A stretch of 64,000 nucleotides of DNA from Pelomonas sp. SE-A7 (GCF_030345705.1 NZ_JAUASW010000002.1:1-64000), one strand, 5' to 3'. Shown: positions 16,862 through 26,481, numbered from the stretch's first letter. Translations and numbers: made by a program. The notes: generated from the sequence alone by a model not told the origin.

Positions 16862-16880
16862 GGCTCCTTGCGGCGGAGCC
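16862..16880. other. small hairpin between M1 peptidase and metallo-beta-lactamase genes
   Basis: GGCTCC (16862-16867) pairs with GGAGCC (16875-16880) around a 7-nt loop. There is no T-tract, so it is more likely an mRNA hairpin or weak terminator. Confidence 0.3.
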
Positions 16881-16956
16881 GATACCGAATGGACACCAGG
16901 ACGGCGCGGCTGGCTTCCTCAGCGCTGCTGAAGAAGCCCCCCGGACAAACGCTGAG

Positions 16957-19593
16957 TCAGCGCTGGCGAGCGGATTCCAGCAGGCGCGGCAGGTCGGAGG
17001 CCTGGGCCTCGCGGTAGGCGCTGCACAGCTCGATGCGCGAAAGCGTCTTGGCCAGCACGGCCGGACCGGCATCCAGCTGGGCCGCGGCCGGGCCGAACTG
17101 CTGCTGCAGCCGCTGCACCCGCTCCAGGCTGCAGCCGCCACCGGCCACCTCGGGCAGCGAAGCCGCGGCCACCTTGGTGATGCGCTTGCGGATCGCGGCG
17201 TCGTTCTGCACCAGGAAGTCCAGCGCCGCGGCATTCAGCTGCGGATCGCGGGTCTGGCGGCCAATCACCGGGCCCAGCACTTCGCGGATGTCGAGCTGGG
17301 CATCCAGGGCCAGCTCGCGGGCCCGCGTGGCCAGCACCGCGTCGCCGAAATAGCCCAGGGCCGCCAGCAGCTGCTCGCGCAGCTGGCGCTCCGGCGTCTT
17401 GCGGGCCAGGCCCAGCATGGCGTCGAACAGGTTCGCGTCACCGCCGAGCGCGGCCGAGCGCAGCACGCCCGAACGCAGGCCCGGGTCCAGCAATTCCTCA
17501 TGCGGCTTGCCATCGCGTGCCGCAGCAGCCACCCAGCTGCGCGCGTACAGCAAGGCCTGCTCGCGCAGCACGGCGTCGCGGCCCGAATCGGCCATCAGCG
17601 GCAGCAGAGACTGGCGCAGCAGGCGACGGTCCTCGTCGTCCTTGGCGTCCGGCCGCCAGCCCAGCTCGCGAGCCAATGGGCCGTAAAGGCTTTGCAGCAG
17701 GGCCGCGTAGCCGGCGCGCTGATCGGCACCGAACAGCGGGTCGATGGCGGCCAGCGTCTCCAGCGCGAACTCCTTCAGCTCGCGCCGCGGATCGGCCGCC
17801 AGCGTGCGCAGCAGCGGCAGCATCTCGCTGAGCTTGAGGTCGCCGCTCTGGGTCAGCGCGAACTGGTCATCCATCATCGCCAGCAGCTCGCCGGCGTTGT
17901 ATTGCTGCGGTTGCAGCAGGGCCGTTTCCAGGCGCGAGCGGTAGTAGCCCTTGCCGTCGGCATTGGGCTGCAGCCAGGCCGGGCAGCTGGCGTCGGGCAG
18001 CTGGACCGCCTCGCTCTGCGACTTCAGGAGATGGCGGGTCACACCCGCCGGGCTGCGCAGCACGACCGGAATCATCCAGCGCGTGTCCGGCATGCTCTTG
18101 ACGCCCAGCGGCCGGTAGCGCGACTGGCTCAGCAGCAGCTGCGGAGCCCGGGCCTCGTCGCATTGCAGCTCGAAGCTCACGACCGGAATGCCGGCCTGGT
18201 CGATGAAGGTGGTGAAGGCCTGCTGAAGTTCCTTGTCACCGTCCGAGATCGCGCGCACGAACTGCTCGCCGGTGGCGCTTGAGCCGGCATGGCGTTGGAT
18301 GTAGCGCCGGACGCCGGCCTGCATGCGCTCCTCGCCCAGCCAGGACTCGAACATGGACAGCACGCTCTGGCCCTTGGAATAGGTGATCTCGTCGAAGGCC
18401 GTGCCCAGGTCCTCGTTGGTCCGCACCGGCTGGTGGACGCGCCTCGCCGTGGGCAGACGATCGCCGCCCATGGCCTTGCGGCGCTCGCCCTGGGTGTTCA
18501 GCTCCCAGCGCCAGCCGGGGCGCACCCTGGCCGTGATCTTGTCGCCCATCCAGGAGGCGAAGGACTCGTTCAGCCAGAGGTCGTCCCACCAGGCCATGGT
18601 CACATGGTTGCCGAACCACTGGTGGGCGATCTCGTGGGCCGCGATGGACACATAGCTGCGCTGCAGGTTCAGGGTCTCGTTGCCGGGCTTGCCGAGGATC
18701 AGGTTGCCGGCGTAGGTGATCAGGCCGGCGTTCTCCATCGCACCGAAGTTCTCGGTCAGCGGGATCACCAGGCTGTCCAGCTTGCGGAACGGATGCGGCA
18801 TGCCGAACCAGCGCTCCAGTTCCTGGACCACGGCCGGCGTGGCCGATGCGGCGAAGCTGGCCTCGTCGGCGCGGCCGCGCGGCGTGAAGTAGCGCAACGG
18901 CGTGGCGCCCACGCTGCCGCCTTCCTTGACCGAGAACGGGCCGACCGCAAAAGCCAGCAGGTAGCTGGGCAGCGGCGGCGTGGTCTTGAAGGCGATCTTC
19001 TTCCAGCCCTTGCCGGCCGGAGCCTCGCTCTCGACCGGCTCGTTGGCCACGGCCACCTGCTTCTCCGGGACGGTCAGGCTCAGCGTCCAGGGCACCTTCC
19101 AGCCCGGCTCGTCGAACGAAGGGAAGGCCATGCGCGCGCCCAGGTCCTCGAACTGGGTGATCGCATACCAGTCACCGCCCTCGCGCTGGCGGAACAGGCC
19201 CAGCGTCTCCTGCTCGCTGGTCACGCCCGTGAAAGTCAGACGCAGCGTGCCGCGACCGGCCGGCAGGCCCTGGGGGAAGCGAAGCCAGGCGCTGTCCTCG
19301 TCGGCCTTCACCGCCTTGCCCGCCCTGGCCTTGCCACCGCCCTCGGGCCGGTACTCGACCTTGGCGATGCGCAGCTCCTTGGCATGCAGCCGCAGCTCCT
19401 TCATCGCCGCCGCCAGCTCCAGCTGGATCTCGACCTGGCCGCTGTGGCGCGGCTGGTTGGGGTCGATCTTCAGGTCCAGCTTGTAGGCCAGCGGCCGGGC
19501 CGCATCGCCGAGCCGCATGGGCAGGCTGGAACCGGCTTGGGCCAGCCCGCTCATGGCCAGGCTCAATGCCAGGCCGGACAACAGAAATCTCAT
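16957..19593 (-). CDS. secreted M1-family zinc aminopeptidase
   Basis: This 878-aa metallopeptidase removes N-terminal residues from peptides. A signal peptide (FLLSGLALSLAMSGLAQA) predicts export to the periplasm or beyond. The exopeptidase motif GAMENAGL lies near residue 281 and the zinc site HEIAHQWFGNH near 316, with the third ligand in LWLNESFASW. A C-terminal ERAP1-like helical domain fills the last 350 residues. The sequence is closer to the ERAP/APN branch than to cytosolic E. coli PepN. An alternative ATG lies 4 codons upstream (19605). The gene is just downstream of uvrD on the same strand. Confidence 0.93.
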   Translation of the reverse strand: MRFLLSGLALSLAMSGLAQAGSSLPMRLGDAARPLAYKLDLKIDPNQPRHSGQVEIQLELAAAMKELRLHAKELRIAKVEYRPEGGGKARAGKAVKADEDSAWLRFPQGLPAGRGTLRLTFTGVTSEQETLGLFRQREGGDWYAITQFEDLGARMAFPSFDEPGWKVPWTLSLTVPEKQVAVANEPVESEAPAGKGWKKIAFKTTPPLPSYLLAFAVGPFSVKEGGSVGATPLRYFTPRGRADEASFAASATPAVVQELERWFGMPHPFRKLDSLVIPLTENFGAMENAGLITYAGNLILGKPGNETLNLQRSYVSIAAHEIAHQWFGNHVTMAWWDDLWLNESFASWMGDKITARVRPGWRWELNTQGERRKAMGGDRLPTARRVHQPVRTNEDLGTAFDEITYSKGQSVLSMFESWLGEERMQAGVRRYIQRHAGSSATGEQFVRAISDGDKELQQAFTTFIDQAGIPVVSFELQCDEARAPQLLLSQSRYRPLGVKSMPDTRWMIPVVLRSPAGVTRHLLKSQSEAVQLPDASCPAWLQPNADGKGYYRSRLETALLQPQQYNAGELLAMMDDQFALTQSGDLKLSEMLPLLRTLAADPRRELKEFALETLAAIDPLFGADQRAGYAALLQSLYGPLARELGWRPDAKDDEDRRLLRQSLLPLMADSGRDAVLREQALLYARSWVAAAARDGKPHEELLDPGLRSGVLRSAALGGDANLFDAMLGLARKTPERQLREQLLAALGYFGDAVLATRARELALDAQLDIREVLGPVIGRQTRDPQLNAAALDFLVQNDAAIRKRITKVAAASLPEVAGGGCSLERVQRLQQQFGPAAAQLDAGPAVLAKTLSRIELCSAYREAQASDLPRLLESARQR

Positions 19594-19624
19594 GCGCTCC
19601 CTCATGCTCTCTCTCGTTCGCTAT

Positions 19625-22021
19625 TCAATCAATCGGCGTCAGCTTGGCGACCGACAGGGCCAGCCACTTGGTGCCGTGGCGGCCAAAGTTGATCTGGGCG
19701 CGGGCGTCGACGCCGCTGCCTTCCAGCGTCATCAGCACGCCCTCGCCAAACTTGTTGTGGAACACGCTCTTGCCGACCCTCAGGCCGCCATGCTCTGCAT
19801 CCACCTTCTTGACCATGGCCGCCGGTACCGGCGGCTCGACCCAGGCCGGCTTTTCGGCATAGCGACCCGCGCCGACCATGGACTTGAGCCCGCTGCCGCG
19901 CTGCCAGGCCTGCTGGTAGTCGCGGGCAAAGCCGGAGCCGAAGCCCTGGTTGCGCGGCGACAGCCATTTCAGCGCGGCTTCCGGCAGCTCGTCGAAGAAG
20001 CGGCTCTTGACGTTGTAGCGGGTCTGGCCGTGCAGCATGCGGGTCTGGCAGAAGCTGAGGTACAGCCGTTGGCGCGCCCGTGTGATGGCGACATACATCA
20101 GGCGCCGCTCCTCCTCGAGTCCATCGCCGTCGGACAGCGAGTTCTCGTGCGGGAACAGGCCCTCTTCCAGGCCGGTGATGAAGACCGCGTCGAACTCCAG
20201 GCCCTTGGCCGAATGCACGGTCATCAGCTGGATCGCGTCCTGGCCGGCCTGGGCCTGGTTGTCGCCGGCCTCCAGCGAGGCATGGCTCAGGAAGGCGGCC
20301 AGCGGCGAAATGATCTCTCCGGTCTCTGCATCGGGCACGGCCGGCTCGGCACGGGCCACGGCGGCGGGCAGGCCTTCGGCGATGCTGCCCGGGCCCAGCT
20401 CGTCCACCGGCAGGGCCACAGCATCCTTGCCGAAGCCCTCCTGGGTGACAAAGGCCTCGGCCGCGTTGACCAGTTCGCCCAGGTTCTCCAGCCGCTCGGC
20501 GCCTTCCTTCTCAAGCCGGTAGAAGTCCGCCAGCCCGGAGCTCTCGACCACCCGCTCGATGATGTCGCGCAGGTTGTGGCCCTGGGTCAGGTTGCGCATG
20601 GACTCGACCAGATTGACGAACCCAGCCAGGTTGACGCCGCCCTTGCCGGGCACGGCAGCCACGCTTTGGTAAAGGCTGCGGCCGCTGGCGCGGGCTGCAT
20701 CCTGCAGCTGTTCCATGGTGCGGGCGCCAATGCCGCGGGCCGGGAAGTTGACCACGCGCAGGAAGCTGGTGTCGTCGTTGGGGTTCTCGATCAGGCGCAG
20801 GTAGGCCAGCGCATGCTTGACCTCGGCCCGCTCGAAGAAGCGCAGGCCGCCATAGACCCGGTAGGGAATGCCGGCATTGAACAGGCCCGACTCGATCACC
20901 CGCGACTGGGCATTGCTGCGGTAGAGCACGGCGATCTCGCTGCGCGGCATGCCCGAGCGGTGCAGGGCCTGGGCCTCCTCGATCAGCCACTGGGCTTCGT
21001 TGAAGTCGCTGCTGACCTCGTTGACACGCACCGGCTCGCCGGGACCGGCCTCGGTGCGCAGGTTCTTGCCCAGGCGGCGGCTGTTGTGGCCGATCAGGGC
21101 ATTGGCGGTGTCGAGGATGTTGCCGAAGCTGCGGTAGTTCTGCTCCAGCTTGACCACCTGGCGCACCCGGAACTCGCGTTCGAAGTCCGACATATTACCG
21201 ACCCGCGCGCCGCGGAAAGCATAGATGCTCTGGTCGTCGTCGCCGACGGCGAACACACCCTGCCCGGCACCGGGCGGCGCGAACATCTTCAGCCAGGCGT
21301 ACTGCAGCTTGTTGGTGTCCTGGAATTCGTCGACCAGCAGGTGGCGGAATCGCTGCTGGTAATGCTGGCGCAGCAGCGCGTCGTCGCGCAGCAGCTCGTA
21401 GGAGCGCAGCATCAGCTCGGCAAAGTCGACCACGCCTTCGCGCTGGCACTGGTCCTCGTAGGCCTGGTAGATCTCGGCCAGCTTGCGGGTCTGCTCGTCG
21501 TGCTGCTCTATGTCCTTGGGCCGCAGGCCGTCTTCCTTGGCGCCGGCGATGAACCAGGACACCTGCTTGGGCACGAAGCGCTCCTCGTCCAGGTTCAGGC
21601 CCCGTATCACCCGCTTGATCGCCGAGACCGTGTCGGTCGAGTCGAGGATCTGGAAGCTCTGCGGCAGCTTGGCCTGTTTCCAGTGGGCGCGCAGGAAGCG
21701 GTTGCACAGGCCGTGGAAGGTGCCTATCCACATGCCCCGCACGTTCACCGGCAGCATGGTGGTCAGCCGGGTGACCATTTCCTTGGCCGCCTTGTTGGTG
21801 AAGGTCACGGCCATGATTGAGCCCGGCGAGGCCTGGCCGGTCTGCAGCAGCCAGGCGATGCGGGTGGTCAGCACGCGGGTCTTGCCCGAACCCGCGCCGG
21901 CCAGGATCAGGGCCGGCTCGGCCGGCGCGGTCACGGCAGCCAGTTGCTCGGGATTCAGGTTCTTCAACAGTCCGCTGCTGGCAGGGGCGGCAAACAGGTC
22001 TTCTTGGTCAGGCGGACTCAT
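19625..22021 (-). CDS. uvrD: ATP-dependent DNA helicase UvrD/PcrA family
   Basis: This 798-aa superfamily-1 3'-5' helicase acts in nucleotide excision and mismatch repair. Helicase motifs are complete: LAGAGSGKT (Walker A), LLVDEFQDTN (motif II), GDDDQSIYAFRGA (III), TVHSAKGLEFD (V) and VAITRARQRLYLS (VI). The C-terminus has a Tudor-like tail with VFHNKFGEGVLM, which favours UvrD/PcrA over Rep. MSPPDQED is chosen as start because TACAAT lies 7 nt upstream. The divergent ychJ gene starts only 26 bp away. Confidence 0.95.
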   Translation of the reverse strand: MSPPDQEDLFAAPASSGLLKNLNPEQLAAVTAPAEPALILAGAGSGKTRVLTTRIAWLLQTGQASPGSIMAVTFTNKAAKEMVTRLTTMLPVNVRGMWIGTFHGLCNRFLRAHWKQAKLPQSFQILDSTDTVSAIKRVIRGLNLDEERFVPKQVSWFIAGAKEDGLRPKDIEQHDEQTRKLAEIYQAYEDQCQREGVVDFAELMLRSYELLRDDALLRQHYQQRFRHLLVDEFQDTNKLQYAWLKMFAPPGAGQGVFAVGDDDQSIYAFRGARVGNMSDFEREFRVRQVVKLEQNYRSFGNILDTANALIGHNSRRLGKNLRTEAGPGEPVRVNEVSSDFNEAQWLIEEAQALHRSGMPRSEIAVLYRSNAQSRVIESGLFNAGIPYRVYGGLRFFERAEVKHALAYLRLIENPNDDTSFLRVVNFPARGIGARTMEQLQDAARASGRSLYQSVAAVPGKGGVNLAGFVNLVESMRNLTQGHNLRDIIERVVESSGLADFYRLEKEGAERLENLGELVNAAEAFVTQEGFGKDAVALPVDELGPGSIAEGLPAAVARAEPAVPDAETGEIISPLAAFLSHASLEAGDNQAQAGQDAIQLMTVHSAKGLEFDAVFITGLEEGLFPHENSLSDGDGLEEERRLMYVAITRARQRLYLSFCQTRMLHGQTRYNVKSRFFDELPEAALKWLSPRNQGFGSGFARDYQQAWQRGSGLKSMVGAGRYAEKPAWVEPPVPAAMVKKVDAEHGGLRVGKSVFHNKFGEGVLMTLEGSGVDARAQINFGRHGTKWLALSVAKLTPID

Positions 22022-22028
22022 CGGCGCG

Positions 22029-22034
22029 ATTGTA
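22029..22034 (-). promoter_or_regulatory. candidate -10 (TACAAT) for leaderless uvrD
   Basis: TACAAT on the minus strand stands 7 nt before the uvrD ATG, inside the 25-bp gap to divergent ychJ. Confidence 0.45.
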
Positions 22035-22046
22035 GGCAGTGGCATC

Positions 22047-22463
22047 ATGCCGGCCGTGAGCCACCCCACCCTCCCGAAAGACTGCCCCTGCGGCAGCGGC
22101 AAGACCTACGCCGCCTGCTGCGGCGAGCTGCACCGGCGCTTCGCCGACACCGGCGAACTGACCGCCTTGAGCGCCGAAGTCCTGATGCGCTCGCGCTACA
22201 GCGCCTTCGTGCTCGATCAGCTGGACTATCTGCGCGCGACTTGGCATTCGAGCAAGCGGCCCGAGGACCTGGCGGCCAACGAGGCGGGCCTCAGATGGCT
22301 GGGCCTGGAAATAAAAAAGCATGGCCAGCAGGACGCTGACCATGCCACGGTGGAATTCGTCGCCCGCAGCAAGCTGGGCGGCCGGGCCTGGCGGCTGCAC
22401 GAGACCAGCCGCTTCGTCCGCGAGGACGGTGTCTGGTACTACGTGGACGGGGACCTGGCCTGA
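22047..22463 (+). CDS. YchJ-family SEC-C motif protein (UPF0225)
   Basis: This 138-aa protein starts with a SEC-C zinc motif, CPCGSGKTYAACCG (residues 14-27), the same Cys pattern found at the end of SecA. The rest matches YchJ: LMRSRYSAFVLDQLDYLRATWH and a C-terminal NTF2-like half ending SRFVREDGVWYYVDG. The C-terminal second SEC-C motif of E. coli YchJ is absent. Function is not established. The start ATG at 22047 is preferred over an in-frame GTG a few codons later. Confidence 0.88.
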   Translation: MPAVSHPTLPKDCPCGSGKTYAACCGELHRRFADTGELTALSAEVLMRSRYSAFVLDQLDYLRATWHSSKRPEDLAANEAGLRWLGLEIKKHGQQDADHATVEFVARSKLGGRAWRLHETSRFVREDGVWYYVDGDLA

Positions 22464-22471
22464 ACGCTGGC

Positions 22472-22594
22472 TCAGCGCGCCAGGCGCTGGCGCGGTGGCC
22501 AGCTCTGGTCTTGCTGGACACCCAGCAGGCTCAACAGCCGGGCCCAGACCGAGCCGAGGGTGGAGCGGTGTCCGACGGTGTAGGTGGTTGGCAT
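22472..22594 (-). CDS. possible 40-aa small protein
   Basis: A short frame starting MPTTYTVGHRSTLG has a good Shine-Dalgarno (GGGAG, 7 nt upstream of the ATG at 22594). It encodes a basic, Trp- and Leu-containing peptide ending PPRQRLAR. It lies between ychJ and truC on the opposite strand. I recognise no family. An upstream in-frame extension to 22696 exists but lacks a ribosome-binding site. It could be a chance frame. Confidence 0.4.
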   Translation of the reverse strand: MPTTYTVGHRSTLGSVWARLLSLLGVQQDQSWPPRQRLAR

Positions 22595-22710
22595 GGCAGT
22601 CTCCCGAATCGCTGCGTCATCATCTCTTTCGAACGTGACAAGATTTTTTCGGACGATCACCGCAGCGACTAACCCCTCGAACAGGGGAAGTTGCAAGCAT
22701 CTGCAACACC

Positions 22711-23457
22711 ATGGATGACGAATTGCACATCCTCCACCGGGACCAACGCCTGGTGGCCATAGCCAAGCCGGCCGGATTGCTGGTGCACCGCACCCAGCTG
22801 GACGCCCAGGAAGAGCGCGCCGCCCTGCAACTGCTGCGCGATCAATTGGGCCAGCCGGTCTGGCCGGTGCACCGGCTGGACAAGGGCACCTCGGGCGTGC
22901 TGCTGTTCGCGCTGGACGCCGACATGGCCTCGCTCGCCGGCCAGGCCTTTGACCGCGGCGAGGTGCGAAAGCGCTACCTGGCCCTGGTGCGGGGCTGGCC
23001 GGCCGAGGACGCCGGACAGATCGACCATCCGCTGGCCCGCGACCCCGAGAAGCCCTCGGCCGGCCAGCCGCTGCTGGAAGCGCGCACGGCCTGGCAGGTC
23101 CTGGCCCGGGCGGAATGGCCGCTGGCGACTGACCCTCGCTTCGCCACCAGCCGCTATGCCCTGCTGGAGCTGCGGCCCGAGACCGGCCGGCGCCACCAGA
23201 TCCGCCGCCACCTGAAGCACATCGCCCACCCCATCGTCGGCGACGCCACCCATGGCAAGGGGCCGCTGAACCGCGCCGTCGCGGCCCATCTGGGCCTGCA
23301 GCGGCTGTGGCTACATGCGCTGGAGCTGCAGATCCGCCACCCGGAAAGCGGCGAAGCGCTCGTGTTGAGCGCTTCGCCGGGGCCCGAATGGTCAGGCCTT
23401 CAGGGGTTGGCGATCGTGCTTCAGTCGATCACGCGCAGCACCAGGCCGGAGGCCTGA
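22711..23457 (+). CDS. truC: tRNA pseudouridine(65) synthase, RluA family
   Basis: The 248-aa enzyme isomerises uridine in tRNA. The catalytic motif HRLDKGTSGVLLFA contains the essential Asp. The N-terminus (AIAKPAGLLVHR) and the segments KRYLALVRGW and LRPETGRRHQIRRHLKHIAHPI match TruC more closely than RluA/C/D, and it lacks an S4 domain. The assignment to TruC rather than another RluA paralogue is by recalled similarity. Its 3' end overlaps the convergent hydrolase gene by 37 bp. Confidence 0.87.
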   Translation: MDDELHILHRDQRLVAIAKPAGLLVHRTQLDAQEERAALQLLRDQLGQPVWPVHRLDKGTSGVLLFALDADMASLAGQAFDRGEVRKRYLALVRGWPAEDAGQIDHPLARDPEKPSAGQPLLEARTAWQVLARAEWPLATDPRFATSRYALLELRPETGRRHQIRRHLKHIAHPIVGDATHGKGPLNRAVAAHLGLQRLWLHALELQIRHPESGEALVLSASPGPEWSGLQGLAIVLQSITRSTRPEA

Positions 23458-25391
23458 TCCTTCCAGCGGTAGACCTTCTGGGTCGCCGCCTTGAAGTCCT
23501 CGGGCTTGGCATCGCGGATGCGCACGAAGCTCTGCGGATTGCGGTCGATCAGCGGGAACCAGCTGCTTTGCACCTGGACCATGATCTTGTGGCCGCGGCG
23601 GAAAGTGTGGTTCACGTCCGGCAGGTCGAAGGCGATCTGCTCCACCTTGCCCGGCACCATGGCCTCGGGCTTCTCGAAGCTGTTGCGGAAACGGCCGCGC
23701 AGCGGGTCGCCACGCACCAGCTGCTGGAAGCCGCCGAAATTGCTCTTGGGCGTTTCCGGGTCACTGGGTGCGCCATCGCGGCTGCGGGCGCCCGGGGGCT
23801 CACCGGCCTCGGGCGGATGCACGTCGATCAGCTTGACCACCCAGTCCGAATCGGTGCCGCTGGTCGAGACAAAGAGCTTGGCGCCCACCGGGCCGGCCAC
23901 GGTCACATCCTCCTCCAGCACCTCGCTCTCGTAGACCAGCACATCGGGCCGGGTGGCGGCGAAGCGCTGGTCACTGACCATGTATTCCTGCGGCATCGAC
24001 AGCGCCGTGTAGCCGACGAAGGGCACGGGCTTGTTGGGGTCGCTGATGTACTGGTCGAAGGCCGACTGCGCAGCGGCCGGCGGCGTGAAGCCCAGCTTGC
24101 CGCCCGGCTGGAAGTACAGCGTCCTGGCCTTGGCCTGGGCCGGCGGCCAGGCATCGTACTGGCGCCAGACATTGGTGCCGGTCTCGAACATATAGGCCTC
24201 GGGCAGCTTGGCATCGGCCGCGCCGCGCAGGTGCTGCTCGAAGAACGGGAACACGATCTTCTTCTGGAAGAACTCGCTGTTGTTCTGCGCAAAGCTGATC
24301 TGGCCCAGGGCCTTGCCCACCGAGCGTGACCAGCCGCCATGCACCCAGGGGCCCATCACCAGCTGGTTGGAACTGCCGGGGTTCTGCGCCTTGATGTGCT
24401 TGTAGACCGACAGCGGGCCGGCCAGGTCTTCGGCGTCGTACCAGCCGCCCACGGTCAGCACGGCCGCCTTGATGCCCTTGAGGTGCGGCGGGATGGCGCG
24501 CGCCTTCCAGTGCTCGTTGTAGGTGTCGTTGTCAACCAGTTGGTCGAAATAGGGGTTGCGTTCGCCCTTGGGTCCGAAGCTCTTCTGGATGTTCGCCAGG
24601 TTGCCCAGCTTCAGGAAGTAGTCGTAGCCGTCGCGGCTGTTGTAGTCGAAGGGTAGCGAGCCCTTGGGACCTATGGTGGGGTTGTCCTGCACCTTGTAGC
24701 TGGTGAAGAAGCCGTAGTTGTGGACCAGCATCAGGCCGCCGCCGTGATAGCCGTCATCGCGCATGAAGTAGTCAGCGATGGGCGCCTGCGGCGACGCGGC
24801 CTTGATGGCCGGGTGCGAGTCGATGATGGAGGCCGCGACGTAGAAGCCCGGGTACGAGATGCCCCAGAGGCCCAGCTTGCCGTTGTGACCCTTCACATGG
24901 TCCAGCAGCCACTGCACGCTGTCGTGCGTGTCGCTGCTCTCGTCCACGTCGTTCTTGCTCTTCTTGTTCGCCACATGGGGCGTCATCTCGACGAAATGGC
25001 CTTCGGACATGTAGCGGCCGCGCACGTCCTGGCAGACGAAGATGTAGCCGGCCTTGAGGAAGTCCTCGCTGGGCGCCAGGCGGCGTACGCCCATGTTGTC
25101 CACGCCATAGGGGCCGCAGCTGTAGGGCGTGCGCACCATCAGGAAGGGATAGGTTTTGGCGGCATCGCGCGCCGCTTCCTTGGGCACGTAGACCACGGTG
25201 AACAGCTTCTTGCCGTCGCGCACCGGGACCTTGTATTCGTACTTGGTGTAGTTGGCGGCCGAGTCGTAGGCTGGTGCGGAAGCGGCCGCGGGCGGCGGCG
25301 TCTGGGCCTGGACGGCCGAGGCCGCCAGCAGGCTGAGGACGGAAACAGTCAGGCGCATGGGCATGGGCTCAGGTTGGTACTGCGGGGTCAT
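23421..25391 (-). CDS. secreted CocE/NonD-family alpha/beta hydrolase (X-Pro dipeptidyl-peptidase fold)
   Basis: This 656-aa serine hydrolase belongs to the S15/CocE class, which cleaves esters or acylated beta-lactam-type amides. A signal peptide (LTVSVLSLLAASAVQA) and an Ala/Pro linker precede the alpha/beta-hydrolase domain. The domain has the oxyanion Tyr region RTPYSCGPYG, VCQDVRGRYMSEG and the nucleophile elbow GISYPGF. A C-terminal jelly-roll domain includes NHTFRRGHKIMVQV and FPLIDRNPQS. The ATG chosen overlaps the stop of the upstream propeller gene by ATGA; ATGs at 25364 and 25358 are alternatives. The substrate is unknown. Confidence 0.85.
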   Translation of the reverse strand: MTPQYQPEPMPMRLTVSVLSLLAASAVQAQTPPPAAASAPAYDSAANYTKYEYKVPVRDGKKLFTVVYVPKEAARDAAKTYPFLMVRTPYSCGPYGVDNMGVRRLAPSEDFLKAGYIFVCQDVRGRYMSEGHFVEMTPHVANKKSKNDVDESSDTHDSVQWLLDHVKGHNGKLGLWGISYPGFYVAASIIDSHPAIKAASPQAPIADYFMRDDGYHGGGLMLVHNYGFFTSYKVQDNPTIGPKGSLPFDYNSRDGYDYFLKLGNLANIQKSFGPKGERNPYFDQLVDNDTYNEHWKARAIPPHLKGIKAAVLTVGGWYDAEDLAGPLSVYKHIKAQNPGSSNQLVMGPWVHGGWSRSVGKALGQISFAQNNSEFFQKKIVFPFFEQHLRGAADAKLPEAYMFETGTNVWRQYDAWPPAQAKARTLYFQPGGKLGFTPPAAAQSAFDQYISDPNKPVPFVGYTALSMPQEYMVSDQRFAATRPDVLVYESEVLEEDVTVAGPVGAKLFVSTSGTDSDWVVKLIDVHPPEAGEPPGARSRDGAPSDPETPKSNFGGFQQLVRGDPLRGRFRNSFEKPEAMVPGKVEQIAFDLPDVNHTFRRGHKIMVQVQSSWFPLIDRNPQSFVRIRDAKPEDFKAATQKVYRWKDQASGLVLRVID

Positions 25392-26476
25392 TCGGAAAAA
25401 CGGACGGCATAGATGGGCGGCAGGTTCAGCGAAACCGTCTGCCAGCTGTCGCCGGCATCGCCGCTGGCCCACAGGCCACCGGTGGTGCTGCCCATCAGCA
25501 GTTGCTGACCGGTGCCGTCCACGGTCAGGCCGTGGCGGTACACGAGGTCGTAGCAATGTAGCTGCGGCAGGCCATTGCGCAGCGTCTCGAAAGTCCTGCC
25601 ACCGTCGCGGGTGCGCAGCACGCACAGGGCGGCATCGACCGGCAGCCGCCTTTCGTCCTTGACGGCAGGCACGAACCAGGCAGTCTGTGCATCCAGCGGA
25701 TGGGCGGCGACTGCGAAGCCGAAGCTGGAAGGCTCGGCCTTGAGCTCCTGCCAGCTCGCGCCGTTGTCGCTGGAGCGCCAGATGCCGCAGTGATGCTGGC
25801 ACCACAACACCTCGGGCACGGCACGGCAGCGCTCGATGCGGTGCGGATCCTGGATGTTGGGGTCGTCCTGCCGCTCGGGTGGCATGAACAGCGCCTTCAT
25901 GCCGGTCGACCGGGTGGCCCAGGCCTCGCCGCCATCGCTGCTGTGCCAGGCGCCGCCGCAGCTGATACCCAGCAGCAGCTCGCGGCCGCTGGACGGATGC
26001 GGGCAGACCGAGTGGATGCCCGGCGCTTCGTAGCCGCCGCCGAACCATTCGAGGCGCTCTTCGCGATGCCACAGCGATTCGACCAGCTGCCAGCTTTCGC
26101 CCTGGTCGCTGCTGCGGAACAAGGCGCCGGGAATGGTGCCGGCCCAGATCACGCCGTCGGCGCCGCGCTCCAGCGACCAGATCTGCACCAGCTTCCAGGC
26201 CGGCCCCTGGGCACCCTCGGGCTGGGCCGGGAAAGTCGGCACGGCCAGCTCGCGCCAGGTCTTGCCGCCATCGTCCGAGCCGTGCAGCTTGACGCCGAAA
26301 TGCCCCAGGTTCAGTGCCGCCAGCATGCGCTGGCCGGCCGGCGCGGGCAGCAGCATGGTCACCGGCTCGGCGATGAAGCTGAGATTGGCGATCTGCCATT
26401 GGCCGGCCGCATCGCGGTTCAGCTCGAACAGGCCCTTGCGGGTGGCGGCCCAGGCGGTCTTGGTGCTCGATGTCAT
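25388..26476 (-). CDS. Asp-box (BNR/WD40/YVTN-like) beta-propeller protein
   Basis: The 362-aa protein is built of repeated Asp-boxes (S-x-D-x-G-x-x-W): SDDGGKTW, SSDQGESW, SSDGGEAW, SSDNGASW, TRDGGRTF and SGDAGDSW. This predicts a sialidase-like or YVTN-type propeller. No sialidase Arg triad is evident, no signal peptide is present, and automated labels of exo-alpha-sialidase would be misleading. The start at 26476 is favoured because GGAGG lies 9 nt before it; the ATG at 26485, which overlaps the MoaD stop, would leave no spacing. It sits between moaD-like and hydrolase genes in a tight operon. Function is unknown. Confidence 0.82.
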   Translation of the reverse strand: MTSSTKTAWAATRKGLFELNRDAAGQWQIANLSFIAEPVTMLLPAPAGQRMLAALNLGHFGVKLHGSDDGGKTWRELAVPTFPAQPEGAQGPAWKLVQIWSLERGADGVIWAGTIPGALFRSSDQGESWQLVESLWHREERLEWFGGGYEAPGIHSVCPHPSSGRELLLGISCGGAWHSSDGGEAWATRSTGMKALFMPPERQDDPNIQDPHRIERCRAVPEVLWCQHHCGIWRSSDNGASWQELKAEPSSFGFAVAAHPLDAQTAWFVPAVKDERRLPVDAALCVLRTRDGGRTFETLRNGLPQLHCYDLVYRHGLTVDGTGQQLLMGSTTGGLWASGDAGDSWQTVSLNLPPIYAVRFSE

Positions 26477-26481
26477 CCTGC

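Noticed and set aside
19517..21820. Long plus-strand frame opposite uvrD and the M1 peptidase start
   Set aside because: Shadow frame; all helicase motifs are on the minus strand.
25388..26476. Sialidase function for the Asp-box protein
   Set aside because: Asp-boxes alone do not make a sialidase. The arginine triad and a secretion signal are not seen.
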